A stretch of DNA of 35,566 bases, taken from positions 1-35,566 of the IMG/VR virus record IMGVR_UViG_3300025141_000349; one strand, given 5' to 3'. This document shows, one piece after another, positions 9,401 through 17,399 of this stretch. Source of the stretch: a virus. The translations under genes and the position numbers were made by a program. Under the pieces are notes generated by a model. It saw only the letters and a list, made by a program, of their open reading frames with translations, was not told where the DNA came from and did not search any database. The first letter of the stretch is position 1, and the number at the start of each line of letters is the position of its first letter.

Positions 9401-12400
9401 GTACTTTTGAAAAGCCTTATAAACAAGTTATTGGAGAAGAGGTTCCTATTCAGCTTTATGGTCAGACTAATAAAGATCAAGCATCTGGTTTTGCAGATAT
9501 TTATTTAAAAGAAGTTTTAGATCGTTCTGTATTAGGAAGTGCTAAAGGTAAAAAATTAGTTGAAGAATATAACAATGTTTTAAAGTCTTTTGATAAAATA
9601 CCTGCTAAAGAAAAAGAAGCTATTCAAAATGAATTTGTAGATTTATTTGAAAGACACGATATAGGCGTGTTTGAACTTCCAGTTGATTTTGTTCTTGAAA
9701 GAATCTTAAGAAATGAAGATCCTAAATTGACAGCTTTATTTATGAACAAAATAAACAAGCTTGATAAAGAAGGATACTTTGATAGAGACTTTGAGTTTGA
9801 TGCTGATTCTGATTATACGCAATATCACGATTTAAATAAATCTATATCAGAGTCTATGCGTGATCAGTATTTTACTAGAAATACTATGTTTATTGAAAAC
9901 TGGGGGAATGCTTTAAAAAAATATTTTGTTAGAAGATATTCTAATCCATTTGTTGAACACGGTGGTAAGTCTTGGCTAAAGGCTTTTACTCCAGATCAAA
10001 TGGCTTATGTTGATATTGATCCTAGAAAAAGACCAAAGGGTCAGCCTAGGGAAAAAATAACAACTGACACTAAGGGTAGAGATTTAAAGGCTGAAGATTG
10101 GAGAACTCTAGATAGAGGTGAATTGTATTTAGATGAAGCTTTTAGATTGATGCCTATTAGTACAGAGTTTCTTCCTCGTGATATAGTAGCAAAAATAAAT
10201 GCTACTAAAAAAACTAAAGGTGCTATTACATTAGGGGAAGCTTGGAATTATTATAAAAGATCTAATCCTGAAAGACTGCATAAAAACAGCAAAGAATATA
10301 AAGGCTGGAAAAATACTTTTTCTTTAACAGTTATACGTACTCCAGCTGATTCTATGTCTGGTACAAGGGTTCTTAGGTTTAGAGGTTTTACAGGACAGAG
10401 AGGAGCTGGTTCTTTTACTCATCATTTTGACAATAATTATTTAGGTGGTGCTGATAAAGATGCTGATTCAATTAAAATATTTCAAGGCTTTAGTGAAAAA
10501 CTAAGAAATTATTTTGAAAAAATTTCAGATGAAAGGATTCATTTAGATCCTGACAACCCAAAGAAATACAATGAGAAATATGCTAACGAATTAGATAGTC
10601 AGTTTCATGAAAAAAGTGCAATCATAAAAGGCAAGCCTGAAGAAGTGTTGAAAAGATTTAGAGGTGTTAAAAAGGAAGAACCTAATTTTGAGTTTTACAA
10701 TGCCTTTAAATTTTCACCAGCTTACAGACACATTGCTGCACAAGGAGCTGCAAGTGGTAAAAACGGGTTAGGCTATGGTTTGTCTTCTGCTGTTGTAATG
10801 AGACAATGGGTTGATTATGTAAAAGCAAAAGGAGGTTCTTATTCTTTTCCTTTTTACGATGCTAAATCTGGTAAGACTTATTTAAACGATGTTACTTTAA
10901 AAGAATATAATGTTGAAGGCGTTCCTAATGAACAATACTTTCGTGACCTTATATATAAAATAGTAAATAAATCAGCTGACGCAAGTAACGATCCTACTGT
11001 TATTCCTTATACTAGATTTAGGGATATGTTATTTGATTCAATGTTTGATGTTAATGTTTATGAATTAGCTAGACCTCCTCGAGTAAGTGATAAAGGTATA
11101 GAAACAATGAGAGGAAGTACTTTTGGGAATCCTTTTATTGATCCTGCGGTATTTAATAAAGATCCAAAAAGAGCTGAATGGTATAGAAAGCAAGGTTTTA
11201 TAAAAGCAGAGAGCAGAGAAGATGCTAATAATAGCTATGAAAATTGGATAAGAGGAACTGATCATTTAGAAGTTTTTCCAGAAAGACGACAGAAAATTGT
11301 TGAAGCTTTGCAAAAAGGAAGTCTTATAGGTAAAACTTTAAAGTATTTCCAGCCAAATAAAATTGATAGTCATGCTCATAGATTAGCTAGACTTGCTGCT
11401 GAATATGCTCCGGGTAAAATGATTAGTTCTGGTGAGAAAAAATATCAAGATATTATTAATGAAAATTTTAATGGTTCTTTAGGACTATTAGCTCAATCAG
11501 TAAATGTTGCTAAACCTAGGTCTAGAACAAGAACTATTTCTTCTCAAAGAATAGATCCTTTGTTTGGTCGTCAAAGAAATCCCGTAGGTGGATTTAAACC
11601 TCCTGAACCATTAAAAAAGCAAGGCAATAAAATAGTTGGTGATCTAAAATGGAAATCTTATATAGGGTTAGAACCGGGGGAAAGTGCAAATGTTTATTTA
11701 GATGGAAGTCAAAAAAGAATTACAAATATAACACAACCTGCTGATAAAAAATTAAATCTTCTTGTAAATGAATTTCCAAAAGATGCTATGAATATATATG
11801 ATCTAGCTTTTGTTAATAGTAAAATATCTGCTAAAGCTTTAGGTGATAATGCTTTTAAAACATCTGTCATTACTTCATTGCCGTTAAGGTTAAATAAAGC
11901 TGGAGTAAATTTTGCAAGTTTTAGATTTAATAATCTTAAAGAAGCTTACAAAAAGTTTTACAGAGATTTAGATGTTGAAGTTGGTGTAGGTTCTGCAATT
12001 TCAAAAAAAGATCCTCTTCCAAAAACAATAAATGGTTATAAAATAGAATACAGACCTACTGGCAGAAAGCGTGAAAAAGATACTGTTGCTGCAAGTGTTA
12101 ATAAAAAAAATAAAATAATTACTATAGATAGAGAACTTTTAAAAAAGAAATACCAAGAAAAAGCTTGGACAAAGCCAAAGGTTAAAGGCGTTTTTCCATT
12201 ACAAAAAGATCAATTTAAAACATACGAACAATTTGAAAGGTTTGTAATTGAACATGAAACAGCTCATACAAAATTTTTTCGAAGAAGAAATAAAGCTGAA
12301 AAAGATTATGAAACTAAAGGAGAGTATGAAAATAGAATAAATAAAATAGCTTTATCAAAAGTTACTGAAACAGGGCAGTTAGCTTCTTATTCTAATAGAG

Positions 12401-13818
12401 AAATTCAAACTTTTATAAATGATCATATGGGTATTTTAACTAGTGATATGTTAATATCTTCTTTAGGCAAAATAGGTACCGCATTAAATTCAAATCGTGT
12501 ACCTTTTGCTTTGGAATCATATAGCAAAGGAATGGGGCAAATTGCTACCATAGAGCTCGCAAATAAACATTTTCTAGACATACATCAGTCTTTAATAAAT
12601 AAAGGGATTAAAGGCAATATTATTAAAGAATTTATTCCTCAAATAATGGGGATGAATAAAAAGCTAAATAAAATGATTATAGATAGAGTACCTGCTGCTG
12701 AAATAGATACAGCTATTGCTTTAGGTAATAAGCGTATTAATGATTTAGCTGATAAATATAATATAAATCCAGAACCCTTAATGAAGTATTTTCATACTAT
12801 TTTACTTTCTCCAATAACAGGTGCCAAGGGAAAGAGTGGTTATCCTATAATTAATTATCAAAAATTAATACATGGTTCTGAACGTATAGATCCTTTTGCA
12901 AGGCGTGAATTTTATTCAAAAATAGAAGATGTTTATAATAGATCTGTAGATAAAGAAGCAGATATGCAACTTGAAGCTGGTATTCCTACAGAGGTTTTTG
13001 TTTCTAAGCCTAAGAAAGAAGTTATTAACACAGTAGAAAAAGTTATACAATCTAAGGCTTTGGATATGATGGCTATAAACAAGCCACAAGTAAAAGAGAT
13101 TAAAAAGTTTAGAAAATTTTTAGATGAGAATCCTTTTGTAGCTGAGAATTTTAATGAATGGTTTAAGTTTTTTACTGGAGAATTAACTGGTAGGGGCATA
13201 CCAAGAAGTGCTACAGATCTTAAGATGGAAGACATTGTAGCTATTAATAGATTTATGAAACAGTTTCACGATCCAAATAACCTTGAGTTTAAATTAAAAT
13301 ATTGGCATTTAGATCCTAGATTTGTTGATAGTGAAATGGCTATGAAAGGTATGATTAATAAATACAAAACATACTATGCTCCTGTAAAGCACGGATCTGG
13401 TAAAATACGTAGAGAGCCTGTTTACAGGTTTATGTCTCCTATCGGTGCTATATCTAATTATGTTCTTAAGTCTGAGCGTGGTGTTTCTAAAGATAGAAAC
13501 GCAGCTGATATAGTTATAAAGCCTATTAGTGATATTCTTTCTAAATATACAAGGAATCAAAGAACTGAATTGTTTAAAGAACTTATAGATGCTAGAGAAT
13601 CAGGCAACAAAGAAAACCTGTCTCCTGTTTTGAAAAAACTAGATGCTGAATTAACTAGATTTTTTAAAGATGGAGGTAGTAAATGGATTTACACTTTTGA
13701 TTCTAAAGGTGAGAAGGTATCTGATAATACTGGTAGTTGGAAGTTAGATGATAATTTTAATGCTTGGTATAAAGATACTAGGGGCAGGTATCTGATAATA
13801 CTGGTAGTTGGAAGTTAG
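6457..13818 (+). CDS. Giant virion protein, N-terminal fragment with RNA polymerase-like DPBB blocks, DUF4326-like segment and HExxH motif
   Basis: The fragment is 2453 residues; the last ten or so (RYLIILVVGS) are out-of-frame translation of the second duplication copy. Residues about 10-100 match the 4851 gene product. Residues about 200-230 are Gly-rich and hydrophobic. Residues about 850-935 resemble the first DPBB of crAss-phage-like RNA polymerases: TDGG, then HYKPVIVG and ATKSNG with Lys888 and Lys903, then FDSGAKLRG with Lys932. Residues 1290-1345 resemble the second DPBB: VIRTPADSMSG, then GGADKDADSIKIF with Asp1333, Asp1335 and Asp1337 as the DxDxD metal motif. Residues about 1543-1650 resemble DUF4326 (GSTFGNPF ... 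DSHAHRLARLA). HETAH at 1933-1937 is a zincin-type motif. Activity is unproven. Confidence 0.75.
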   Translation: MPSPYEAQKVQGLISQYRANPDMFNQDQLDELERLAADNLIEFKRKQSPFSVTRALQQATAGFVEGLTTLDLIPKEPRNTGEAIFRQLGHLAGFAPGIMKAPIYGLAKITSKLTGTKMKKVLGGTITKATIAGIDRLDAIAVPMLASRATKRLIDKQLQKTGLESMDFLARGARTRAIAEEALGLASASAVSSVWKGTDAIVDSYIGGAIAGGAFGGIGNFVSLGNLFKGTPQQIDRAEKILRTGLGSMVTGLPTTLRNEPTEMQIYEYLLGGFFGYNTRPAYKAAAQEWIVKPERPQSENLDPESSKDFKEYTEKTREYILNEHEAGNIKENSQNLAGSSGMSLSFLERFFPNTPWKAKAEAHFNKHKKEGYDQKDINRFYRKQASRLQDELSRQKFVEAVIRENAVANPQNEDFHDPVEIRRQKIVNLAKGFYEKADKKLYPDIGRFAEAMEKARDKSIVNNKPDPELFIQNIKKVVGEDQVSGRGKKIYDVKVDMYENPKTKDKTGDFQDVWVVDNLSQAREQLASIKKGEGGGVNFANEIVKFENHYILKHTAGDDKHIYIRGTEPRGLIPDTKGRVKDKPYFKQIGSEAEARLRSHFLRDAEPMNEVIAIKFDDKVNMPRYLKFKGEEINNVTIGERYIELPLNKLGEGFQFLTHYIDSKGVPNKILSHRMEGQDIKFNLEPKEISLMQDTLAEKNQYIYSGVKDKGVLMLSTFKDRIGNQQITKEMLFDLLSNGNSRVREAVAESYKLSLEAEKPIFGDTTLHERKWVSNVMNDAINNGLVKGSDITGVSKLLSSGFGKSVADVNKRMQLLANRMTPVSASSFAQTNPNGNMRIVIASDDAFQKVKGMTGISDTDGGMIIRQKFFDAGLKGVGLDADAGHYKPVIVGRTNLGILATKSNGQRANEVWNKFMEQNNIDAIVFDSGAKLRGLHETSEIGYQRGWLKTKEGKQTLQTEIFPTDLKAYEMPVESLQLSLGTFEKPYKQVIGEEVPIQLYGQTNKDQASGFADIYLKEVLDRSVLGSAKGKKLVEEYNNVLKSFDKIPAKEKEAIQNEFVDLFERHDIGVFELPVDFVLERILRNEDPKLTALFMNKINKLDKEGYFDRDFEFDADSDYTQYHDLNKSISESMRDQYFTRNTMFIENWGNALKKYFVRRYSNPFVEHGGKSWLKAFTPDQMAYVDIDPRKRPKGQPREKITTDTKGRDLKAEDWRTLDRGELYLDEAFRLMPISTEFLPRDIVAKINATKKTKGAITLGEAWNYYKRSNPERLHKNSKEYKGWKNTFSLTVIRTPADSMSGTRVLRFRGFTGQRGAGSFTHHFDNNYLGGADKDADSIKIFQGFSEKLRNYFEKISDERIHLDPDNPKKYNEKYANELDSQFHEKSAIIKGKPEEVLKRFRGVKKEEPNFEFYNAFKFSPAYRHIAAQGAASGKNGLGYGLSSAVVMRQWVDYVKAKGGSYSFPFYDAKSGKTYLNDVTLKEYNVEGVPNEQYFRDLIYKIVNKSADASNDPTVIPYTRFRDMLFDSMFDVNVYELARPPRVSDKGIETMRGSTFGNPFIDPAVFNKDPKRAEWYRKQGFIKAESREDANNSYENWIRGTDHLEVFPERRQKIVEALQKGSLIGKTLKYFQPNKIDSHAHRLARLAAEYAPGKMISSGEKKYQDIINENFNGSLGLLAQSVNVAKPRSRTRTISSQRIDPLFGRQRNPVGGFKPPEPLKKQGNKIVGDLKWKSYIGLEPGESANVYLDGSQKRITNITQPADKKLNLLVNEFPKDAMNIYDLAFVNSKISAKALGDNAFKTSVITSLPLRLNKAGVNFASFRFNNLKEAYKKFYRDLDVEVGVGSAISKKDPLPKTINGYKIEYRPTGRKREKDTVAASVNKKNKIITIDRELLKKKYQEKAWTKPKVKGVFPLQKDQFKTYEQFERFVIEHETAHTKFFRRRNKAEKDYETKGEYENRINKIALSKVTETGQLASYSNREIQTFINDHMGILTSDMLISSLGKIGTALNSNRVPFALESYSKGMGQIATIELANKHFLDIHQSLINKGIKGNIIKEFIPQIMGMNKKLNKMIIDRVPAAEIDTAIALGNKRINDLADKYNINPEPLMKYFHTILLSPITGAKGKSGYPIINYQKLIHGSERIDPFARREFYSKIEDVYNRSVDKEADMQLEAGIPTEVFVSKPKKEVINTVEKVIQSKALDMMAINKPQVKEIKKFRKFLDENPFVAENFNEWFKFFTGELTGRGIPRSATDLKMEDIVAINRFMKQFHDPNNLEFKLKYWHLDPRFVDSEMAMKGMINKYKTYYAPVKHGSGKIRREPVYRFMSPIGAISNYVLKSERGVSKDRNAADIVIKPISDILSKYTRNQRTELFKELIDARESGNKENLSPVLKKLDAELTRFFKDGGSKWIYTFDSKGEKVSDNTGSWKLDDNFNAWYKDTRGRYLIILVVGS

Positions 13819-13857
13819 ATGATAATTTTAATGCTTGGTATAAAGATACTAGGGGCA
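13715..13857. repeat. 71-bp exact tandem duplication
   Basis: Copy 1 is 13715-13785 and copy 2 is 13786-13856, with one further matching base. The copies appear identical over 71-72 bases. Because 71 is not a multiple of three, the duplication shifts the frame and brings a stop at 13816-13818. The flanking sequence shows no long repeat at the borders. Confidence 0.95.
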
Positions 13858-13859
13858 AG

Positions 13860-14408
13860 ATGAATAAGTATATGCGTTGGAATAAAGAGGGTGTATTTGA
13901 TTTTAAGCATTTTAGAGATACAGTTTTAGATAAAGACATAACAAGCTCTGAATTAATTAGAACAGTAGGTATTGATGGATTAAAGAGATATGAATATGAA
14001 AAAAGAATGATGAATTATTTTGAGCGTGAATCTAAAAAAGATTCAAAGATAAATAAGGGTACATTTATTAGAAACTATCGTTTAGGTAAAAGTAGATTTT
14101 CTGGCGTAGGTGAAAAGAATACAGAGCAATATTTTCCTCATCAAAATTTTGGTCACAACGAAGCAGCACAGCGTGAATTTGTTAAGTCTGTTAATAAAGA
14201 ATCTTTAAAACTACAGAAGCAAGTTGCACAAGAATACTTAGATAAGAATGCTGAAGATAGAAAAAACATTACTCCAGAAGAATGGATTGAATCTGAAAAA
14301 GTAGGGGACAAGGCTAGGGCAAAATTCATTAAGTTAATGGAAAGAAAAGCACAGTTTTCTACAGAGTTTTTTAATATGAAAGATCTTTTTAACAGACGCA
14401 GATCTTGA
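13860..14408 (+). CDS. Giant virion protein, middle fragment
   Basis: This 182-residue frame starts at an ATG immediately after the second duplication copy and has no ribosome binding site. It is therefore very unlikely to be a separate gene. With one 71-bp copy removed, the upstream frame reads DTRGK and continues straight into MNKYMRWNKEGVFDF. The segment is helical and highly charged (many Lys, Glu, Arg). The last residues NRRRS are probably out of frame: after the T5 run at 14386-14390 the other frame continues as TDADLDVKLSELGFDSK. Treat as the middle of the broken giant gene. Confidence 0.7.
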   Translation: MNKYMRWNKEGVFDFKHFRDTVLDKDITSSELIRTVGIDGLKRYEYEKRMMNYFERESKKDSKINKGTFIRNYRLGKSRFSGVGEKNTEQYFPHQNFGHNEAAQREFVKSVNKESLKLQKQVAQEYLDKNAEDRKNITPEEWIESEKVGDKARAKFIKLMERKAQFSTEFFNMKDLFNRRRS

Positions 14409-16182
14409 TGTAAAGCTAAGTGAATTAGGCTTTGATAGTAAGATAGGTGCATTAGAAGCTAGGTTATTTGATTTAAAAGGCTATGATAAAAGTCCTGAAG
14501 TAATTACAGATTATCACTCTAAGCTTATTAATGGGTGGTATAAAAACCTTGTGGCTATTAAAGGTGATTATGAAATAAGCAATATGAAGCATAGAATGAA
14601 AGATTACAAGCCAAGCAAAGCTGAGAAAAAGAAGTTTAGTAAAAGTAAACGTTACAATAATTATGTAGATGTATGGGCTGATTACACTAAATTATATATG
14701 CAAAGTGTACTTGGACACCAGTCTTATTTTCCTCAAGAAATAATGATAGAAATAGAAAGAGGCATAGATCCTTTATATTTAAAAGATAAAAGAAATATGT
14801 TTTACTTAACATCTGATCAGAACATGGTTAAGGCTTATGAAAAGCTCTGGCAGTCAAAGAAGTGGAATAAGGTTCCTTTTGTTGGTAAAACCTTAAAGGA
14901 TGCTCCTAAAGATAAGGTTGCAAGAAAAGAGTACTTTTCTAGAAAGATACACGATTTTGGAAGAATGGAAGCACAGTATGAGCTTATGACATTACTAGCC
15001 AATACTGGTACTTGGTCTACTAATATATTTAGTGGCAATATGATGACTATTGCTAGTGCTGGATTTAGAAATTTTAGAAATTCTTTTAGTGATAAAAAAA
15101 TATTTGAAAGATTATTATCTAATGATAAGGGAGAAGCTGTACTAAAATTGTTTAATGGTACGCAGGTTAAAAATAAAAAAGATTTATTTGAGTGGCTTAA
15201 AGAACGTGGTGTTATGGATGATTTTATTCAAAATGAATTTGAATATAATGAGCCTTTAAAGAACGGTCTTAAAAAGGCTGGTGTTAATATTAGTGATTTT
15301 TCCCGTGACATAAGTAAAGCTATTAAGGGTCGTGGTAAGGAACGTGAAGAAAGTGTACTTCAGGTTGTTAATCGTTATGGTGTTAAAGATACTATGGTAA
15401 AGTACGGTGGTTTCTTTATGCAGCATTCTGAAAGAGTTAATCGTTTGAATGCTTTTATAGCTCATGGGTTACAAGCTGTTGATAAGTTTGGACCTGAAGG
15501 TAAAAATTTAAATATATCAGATGACTTTGTTTTTGAAATGGCTTTAAAGGGTATAGAGAATACGCAGTTCTTATATCAAAATGCTCAAAGACCTGCTTTT
15601 ATGAGAACAGCTACTGGCAAAGTTTTATCTAGATTTAAGTTATTTGTTTGGAACTCAATAAGAGTACGTAAAGAATTTTACAATCAGGCAAAGCTTTATG
15701 GCTTTAGGAATGGAACACCAGAGTACGAAAGATTTAAAGATTTGTTTATGATTGATATGTTTATGATGGCATTAGGTGGTGCTTTTATGTTTAGTATATT
15801 TGATACTGCACTAGCTCCACCTTATGATTGGATCCAATCATTAGCTGATTGGTTATATGGAGATAAACGTGAGCGTGATATGGCTTTCTTTGGATCTAAG
15901 CTTGGTCCTGCTAATTTATTAAAGCCTCCTATAGCTAGAGTTCCTGAAGCTATGATAGAGCTTATGACTGGTGACTGGGAAAAGTTTAGTGACTATACAG
16001 CATATACTATGTTCCCATTCGGTAGAGCTGTAAGGCAGGGTAAGCAGATTTATGAAAGACCTGAAAGAGTAGGTGAAGTATTGTTTAGGTTGCCAATAAA
16101 CAAGGTAAATTCAAGACTTGAAAGGGTAAAGCGTAGATCATTACAAGCCGAAGAGGCTGAAGAAGCCTTAGGCAGTATTTAA
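14401..16182 (+). CDS. Giant virion protein, C-terminal fragment
   Basis: The frame is open from 14401; the GTG at 14551 is only the first possible start, and no ribosome binding site precedes it. The region reads as a continuation of the previous fragment. From about base 14950 on there are long helical segments (FGRMEAQYELMTLLANTG, NAFIAHGLQAVDKFG). Near 15741-15800 lies a hydrophobic stretch (MIDMFMMALGGAFMFSIF) that could insert in a membrane. The C terminus is basic. Such C-terminal segments are typical of large phage polyvalent or ejection proteins, but I cannot assign a family. The gene ends directly at a strong terminator. Confidence 0.72.
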   Translation, partial: DLDVKLSELGFDSKIGALEARLFDLKGYDKSPEVITDYHSKLINGWYKNLVAIKGDYEISNMKHRMKDYKPSKAEKKKFSKSKRYNNYVDVWADYTKLYMQSVLGHQSYFPQEIMIEIERGIDPLYLKDKRNMFYLTSDQNMVKAYEKLWQSKKWNKVPFVGKTLKDAPKDKVARKEYFSRKIHDFGRMEAQYELMTLLANTGTWSTNIFSGNMMTIASAGFRNFRNSFSDKKIFERLLSNDKGEAVLKLFNGTQVKNKKDLFEWLKERGVMDDFIQNEFEYNEPLKNGLKKAGVNISDFSRDISKAIKGRGKEREESVLQVVNRYGVKDTMVKYGGFFMQHSERVNRLNAFIAHGLQAVDKFGPEGKNLNISDDFVFEMALKGIENTQFLYQNAQRPAFMRTATGKVLSRFKLFVWNSIRVRKEFYNQAKLYGFRNGTPEYERFKDLFMIDMFMMALGGAFMFSIFDTALAPPYDWIQSLADWLYGDKRERDMAFFGSKLGPANLLKPPIARVPEAMIELMTGDWEKFSDYTAYTMFPFGRAVRQGKQIYERPERVGEVLFRLPINKVNSRLERVKRRSLQAEEAEEALGSI

Positions 16183-16214
16183 AAAAAAGGGCAGCACTAA
16201 GCCGCCCCCTTTTT
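16183..16214. terminator. Bidirectional terminator between converging gene blocks
   Basis: A stem of AAAAAGGGCAGC and its partner GCCGCCCCCTTTTT encloses the loop ACTAA, directly after the giant gene stop. The A-run on one side and T-run on the other make it usable on both strands. It separates the plus-strand virion genes from the last minus-strand gene at 16223. Confidence 0.85.
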
Positions 16215-16222
16215 GTTACACT

Positions 16223-16423
16223 CTATTCTTCATATTTTCTATAACCGACTCTTTCCATTTCTTCTTTATGAACTTTCTCAGCTTTTTCTATTCTATATAG
16301 AAGATCATCAGCTTCTTTAGTATCGAGGTTTTGTTTATATGTTAAATACTTTTTACATTTACCTAGAAGCTTTACTAAGCTAGTAGAGGTTCTGGTTCTG
16401 ATTATTGTTGGGTCTAAGTGCAT
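16223..16423 (-). CDS. Small protein of unknown function
   Basis: A 66-residue, Lys/Glu-rich, probably helical protein with a good AAGGAG site seven bases before its ATG. It is the last gene of the minus-strand block, next to the convergent terminator. A stem-loop (ATAAAGG, loop TCTGA, CCTTTAT) lies 27 bases upstream of the start at 16451-16469. No family recognised. Confidence 0.7.
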   Translation of the reverse strand: MHLDPTIIRTRTSTSLVKLLGKCKKYLTYKQNLDTKEADDLLYRIEKAEKVHKEEMERVGYRKYEE

Positions 16424-16664
16424 TTGTTTCTCCTTAAGGTTTATAGGAAGATAAAGGTCTGACCTTTATGTGCAATCCCACAAGTACTAATGGATGCTAA
16501 ACTTCCTTAATTAAATAGGGCAATGGCATAACTGCCTATCAACGACACAGAGATATTATACTAATTTTATTTCGCATCGTTGATTACCTAATTGTTATAT
16601 TATACTAATTTTATTTCGCATCGTTGATTACCTAATTGTTTTTATTTTTATGCCCTAAGTTGTT
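16424..16664. repeat. Intergenic region with a 44-bp tandem duplication and stem-loops
   Basis: No gene is visible here. Bases 16553-16596 and 16597-16640 are identical 44-bp copies in tandem. ATCAACGA at 16538-16545 is complementary to TCGTTGAT in either copy (16577-16584 or 16621-16628), so the duplication has doubled one arm of a stem-loop. Each copy contains TATAAT on the minus strand, but no convincing -35 box accompanies it. A further hairpin lies at 16451-16469. Confidence 0.85.
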
Positions 16665-16955
16665 TTACAATATATACATATTACTTTTTTCGTCTATTGT
16701 TATATTAAAATCCCTACAGATATTATCAATAGGAAGATTGTCTGATTCTATTTGCTCGTGTGACCAATAATATTTTTTCATAAAATAACCAAGTGTTGAT
16801 TTTATGTTAAGTGATTTATTGGTTTTTTTATCAAATATCTTATTAACAGCTAACTCTAAACATTTTTCAAAGTTTTTTGTATACTTATCAGATGATAGCA
16901 TTACGTCTTCAAACTTATCAATTGTTTTTAAGTCTGCATTTATGTATTTAGCCAT
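16665..16955 (-). CDS. Small protein of unknown function
   Basis: A 96-residue protein with ribosome binding site AGAGGAT before its ATG; it starts two bases before the upstream gene's end, so it sits in the same transcript. Charged and mostly helical, with two Cys residues and a WSHEQIESDNLPID segment. No catalytic motif or family recognised. Confidence 0.75.
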   Translation of the reverse strand: MAKYINADLKTIDKFEDVMLSSDKYTKNFEKCLELAVNKIFDKKTNKSLNIKSTLGYFMKKYYWSHEQIESDNLPIDNICRDFNITIDEKSNMYIL

Positions 16956-16956
16956 A

Positions 16957-17181
16957 CTAATCCTCTTTATTTTCTTTTGATAATATATTAATCAGTCTTG
17001 AGTCAGACTTTATTATTTTAAGTATACTAGCCGATAAGTAGACACAAGCGTCTAATAGTTCTTCTAGTGCTTCTTTATTCCAGTCTCTACCATCGTATAT
17101 GTCAATTTCTTTTCCGTATTCTCGTTTCCCTTTATCCAGTCTCTCTCTAATTAGATTAATTATTTCTTCGTTATTATTCAT
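16957..17181 (-). CDS. MazG-like nucleotide pyrophosphohydrolase-type protein
   Basis: A 74-residue protein with the pattern RLDKGKREYGKEI, DGRDW and KEALEELLDACVYLSA. This resembles the short MazG-like/all-alpha NTP pyrophosphatase proteins of phages. In that superfamily an ExxE...ExxD arrangement binds magnesium and removes pyrophosphate from nucleotides. The core acidic helix EALEELLD is visible, but at 74 residues the protein is short and the complete four-residue metal site cannot be confirmed. Its start overlaps the stop of the upstream gene. Likely nucleotide-pool control or a degenerate relative. Confidence 0.6.
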   Translation of the reverse strand: MNNNEEIINLIRERLDKGKREYGKEIDIYDGRDWNKEALEELLDACVYLSASILKIIKSDSRLINILSKENKED

Positions 17182-17396
17182 TTGTTAAATAACTTTTTTA
17201 CTTTATCTAAAACAGTTTGTTCATCAAATTTAATATTGAAATGTTTTAGTAAAAGATTTACTTTGTTATCTCTCTTTGCGTTTTGGTATATAAATGTTAT
17301 TAATGTGATTGCTAGTACGCACATCATAAGCCACCATCCGTTAGCTTCTGATCCTGTAAACATTTCCCAAGCATACCATAGTATTGTATCTTTCAT
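17178..17396 (-). CDS. Small single-pass membrane protein
   Basis: A 72-residue protein with an AAGGAA site before its ATG. Residues about 21-38 (WWLMMCVLAITLITFIYQ) form one clear transmembrane helix, followed by a basic, charged C-terminal tail with a KKLFNK end. The tail is probably cytoplasmic. Overlaps both neighbours in the operon. Function unknown; small membrane proteins of phage early regions often act on the host envelope or on superinfection, but nothing here shows that. Confidence 0.72.
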   Translation of the reverse strand: MKDTILWYAWEMFTGSEANGWWLMMCVLAITLITFIYQNAKRDNKVNLLLKHFNIKFDEQTVLDKVKKLFNK

Positions 17397-17399
17397 TTA

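Larger units (their letters stand above)
6457..16182 (+). pseudogene. Giant polyvalent virion protein gene, broken into three frames
   Basis: Three consecutive open frames (6457-13818, 13860-14408, 14401-16182) form one gene if two events are undone. Event 1 is a 71-bp exact tandem duplication at 13715-13857: removing one copy joins the first frame to the second. Event 2 is near the T5 run at 14386-14390: removing one T joins the second frame to the third through LLTDADLDVKL. The repaired gene is 9654 nt, about 3217 residues. Family-like blocks in order are an N-terminal module shared with the 4851 gene, two RNA-polymerase-like blocks, a DUF4326-like segment, an HExxH motif and a helical C-terminal third. 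This matches large multi-domain phage proteins delivered with the DNA. Assembly error or real mutation cannot be told apart here. Confidence 0.8.

Noticed and set aside
10440-10480. DxDxD as chance acidic run
   Set aside because: It lies in the expected order after RTPxxSxSG and with a matching upstream Lys-containing block, which random runs would not show together.
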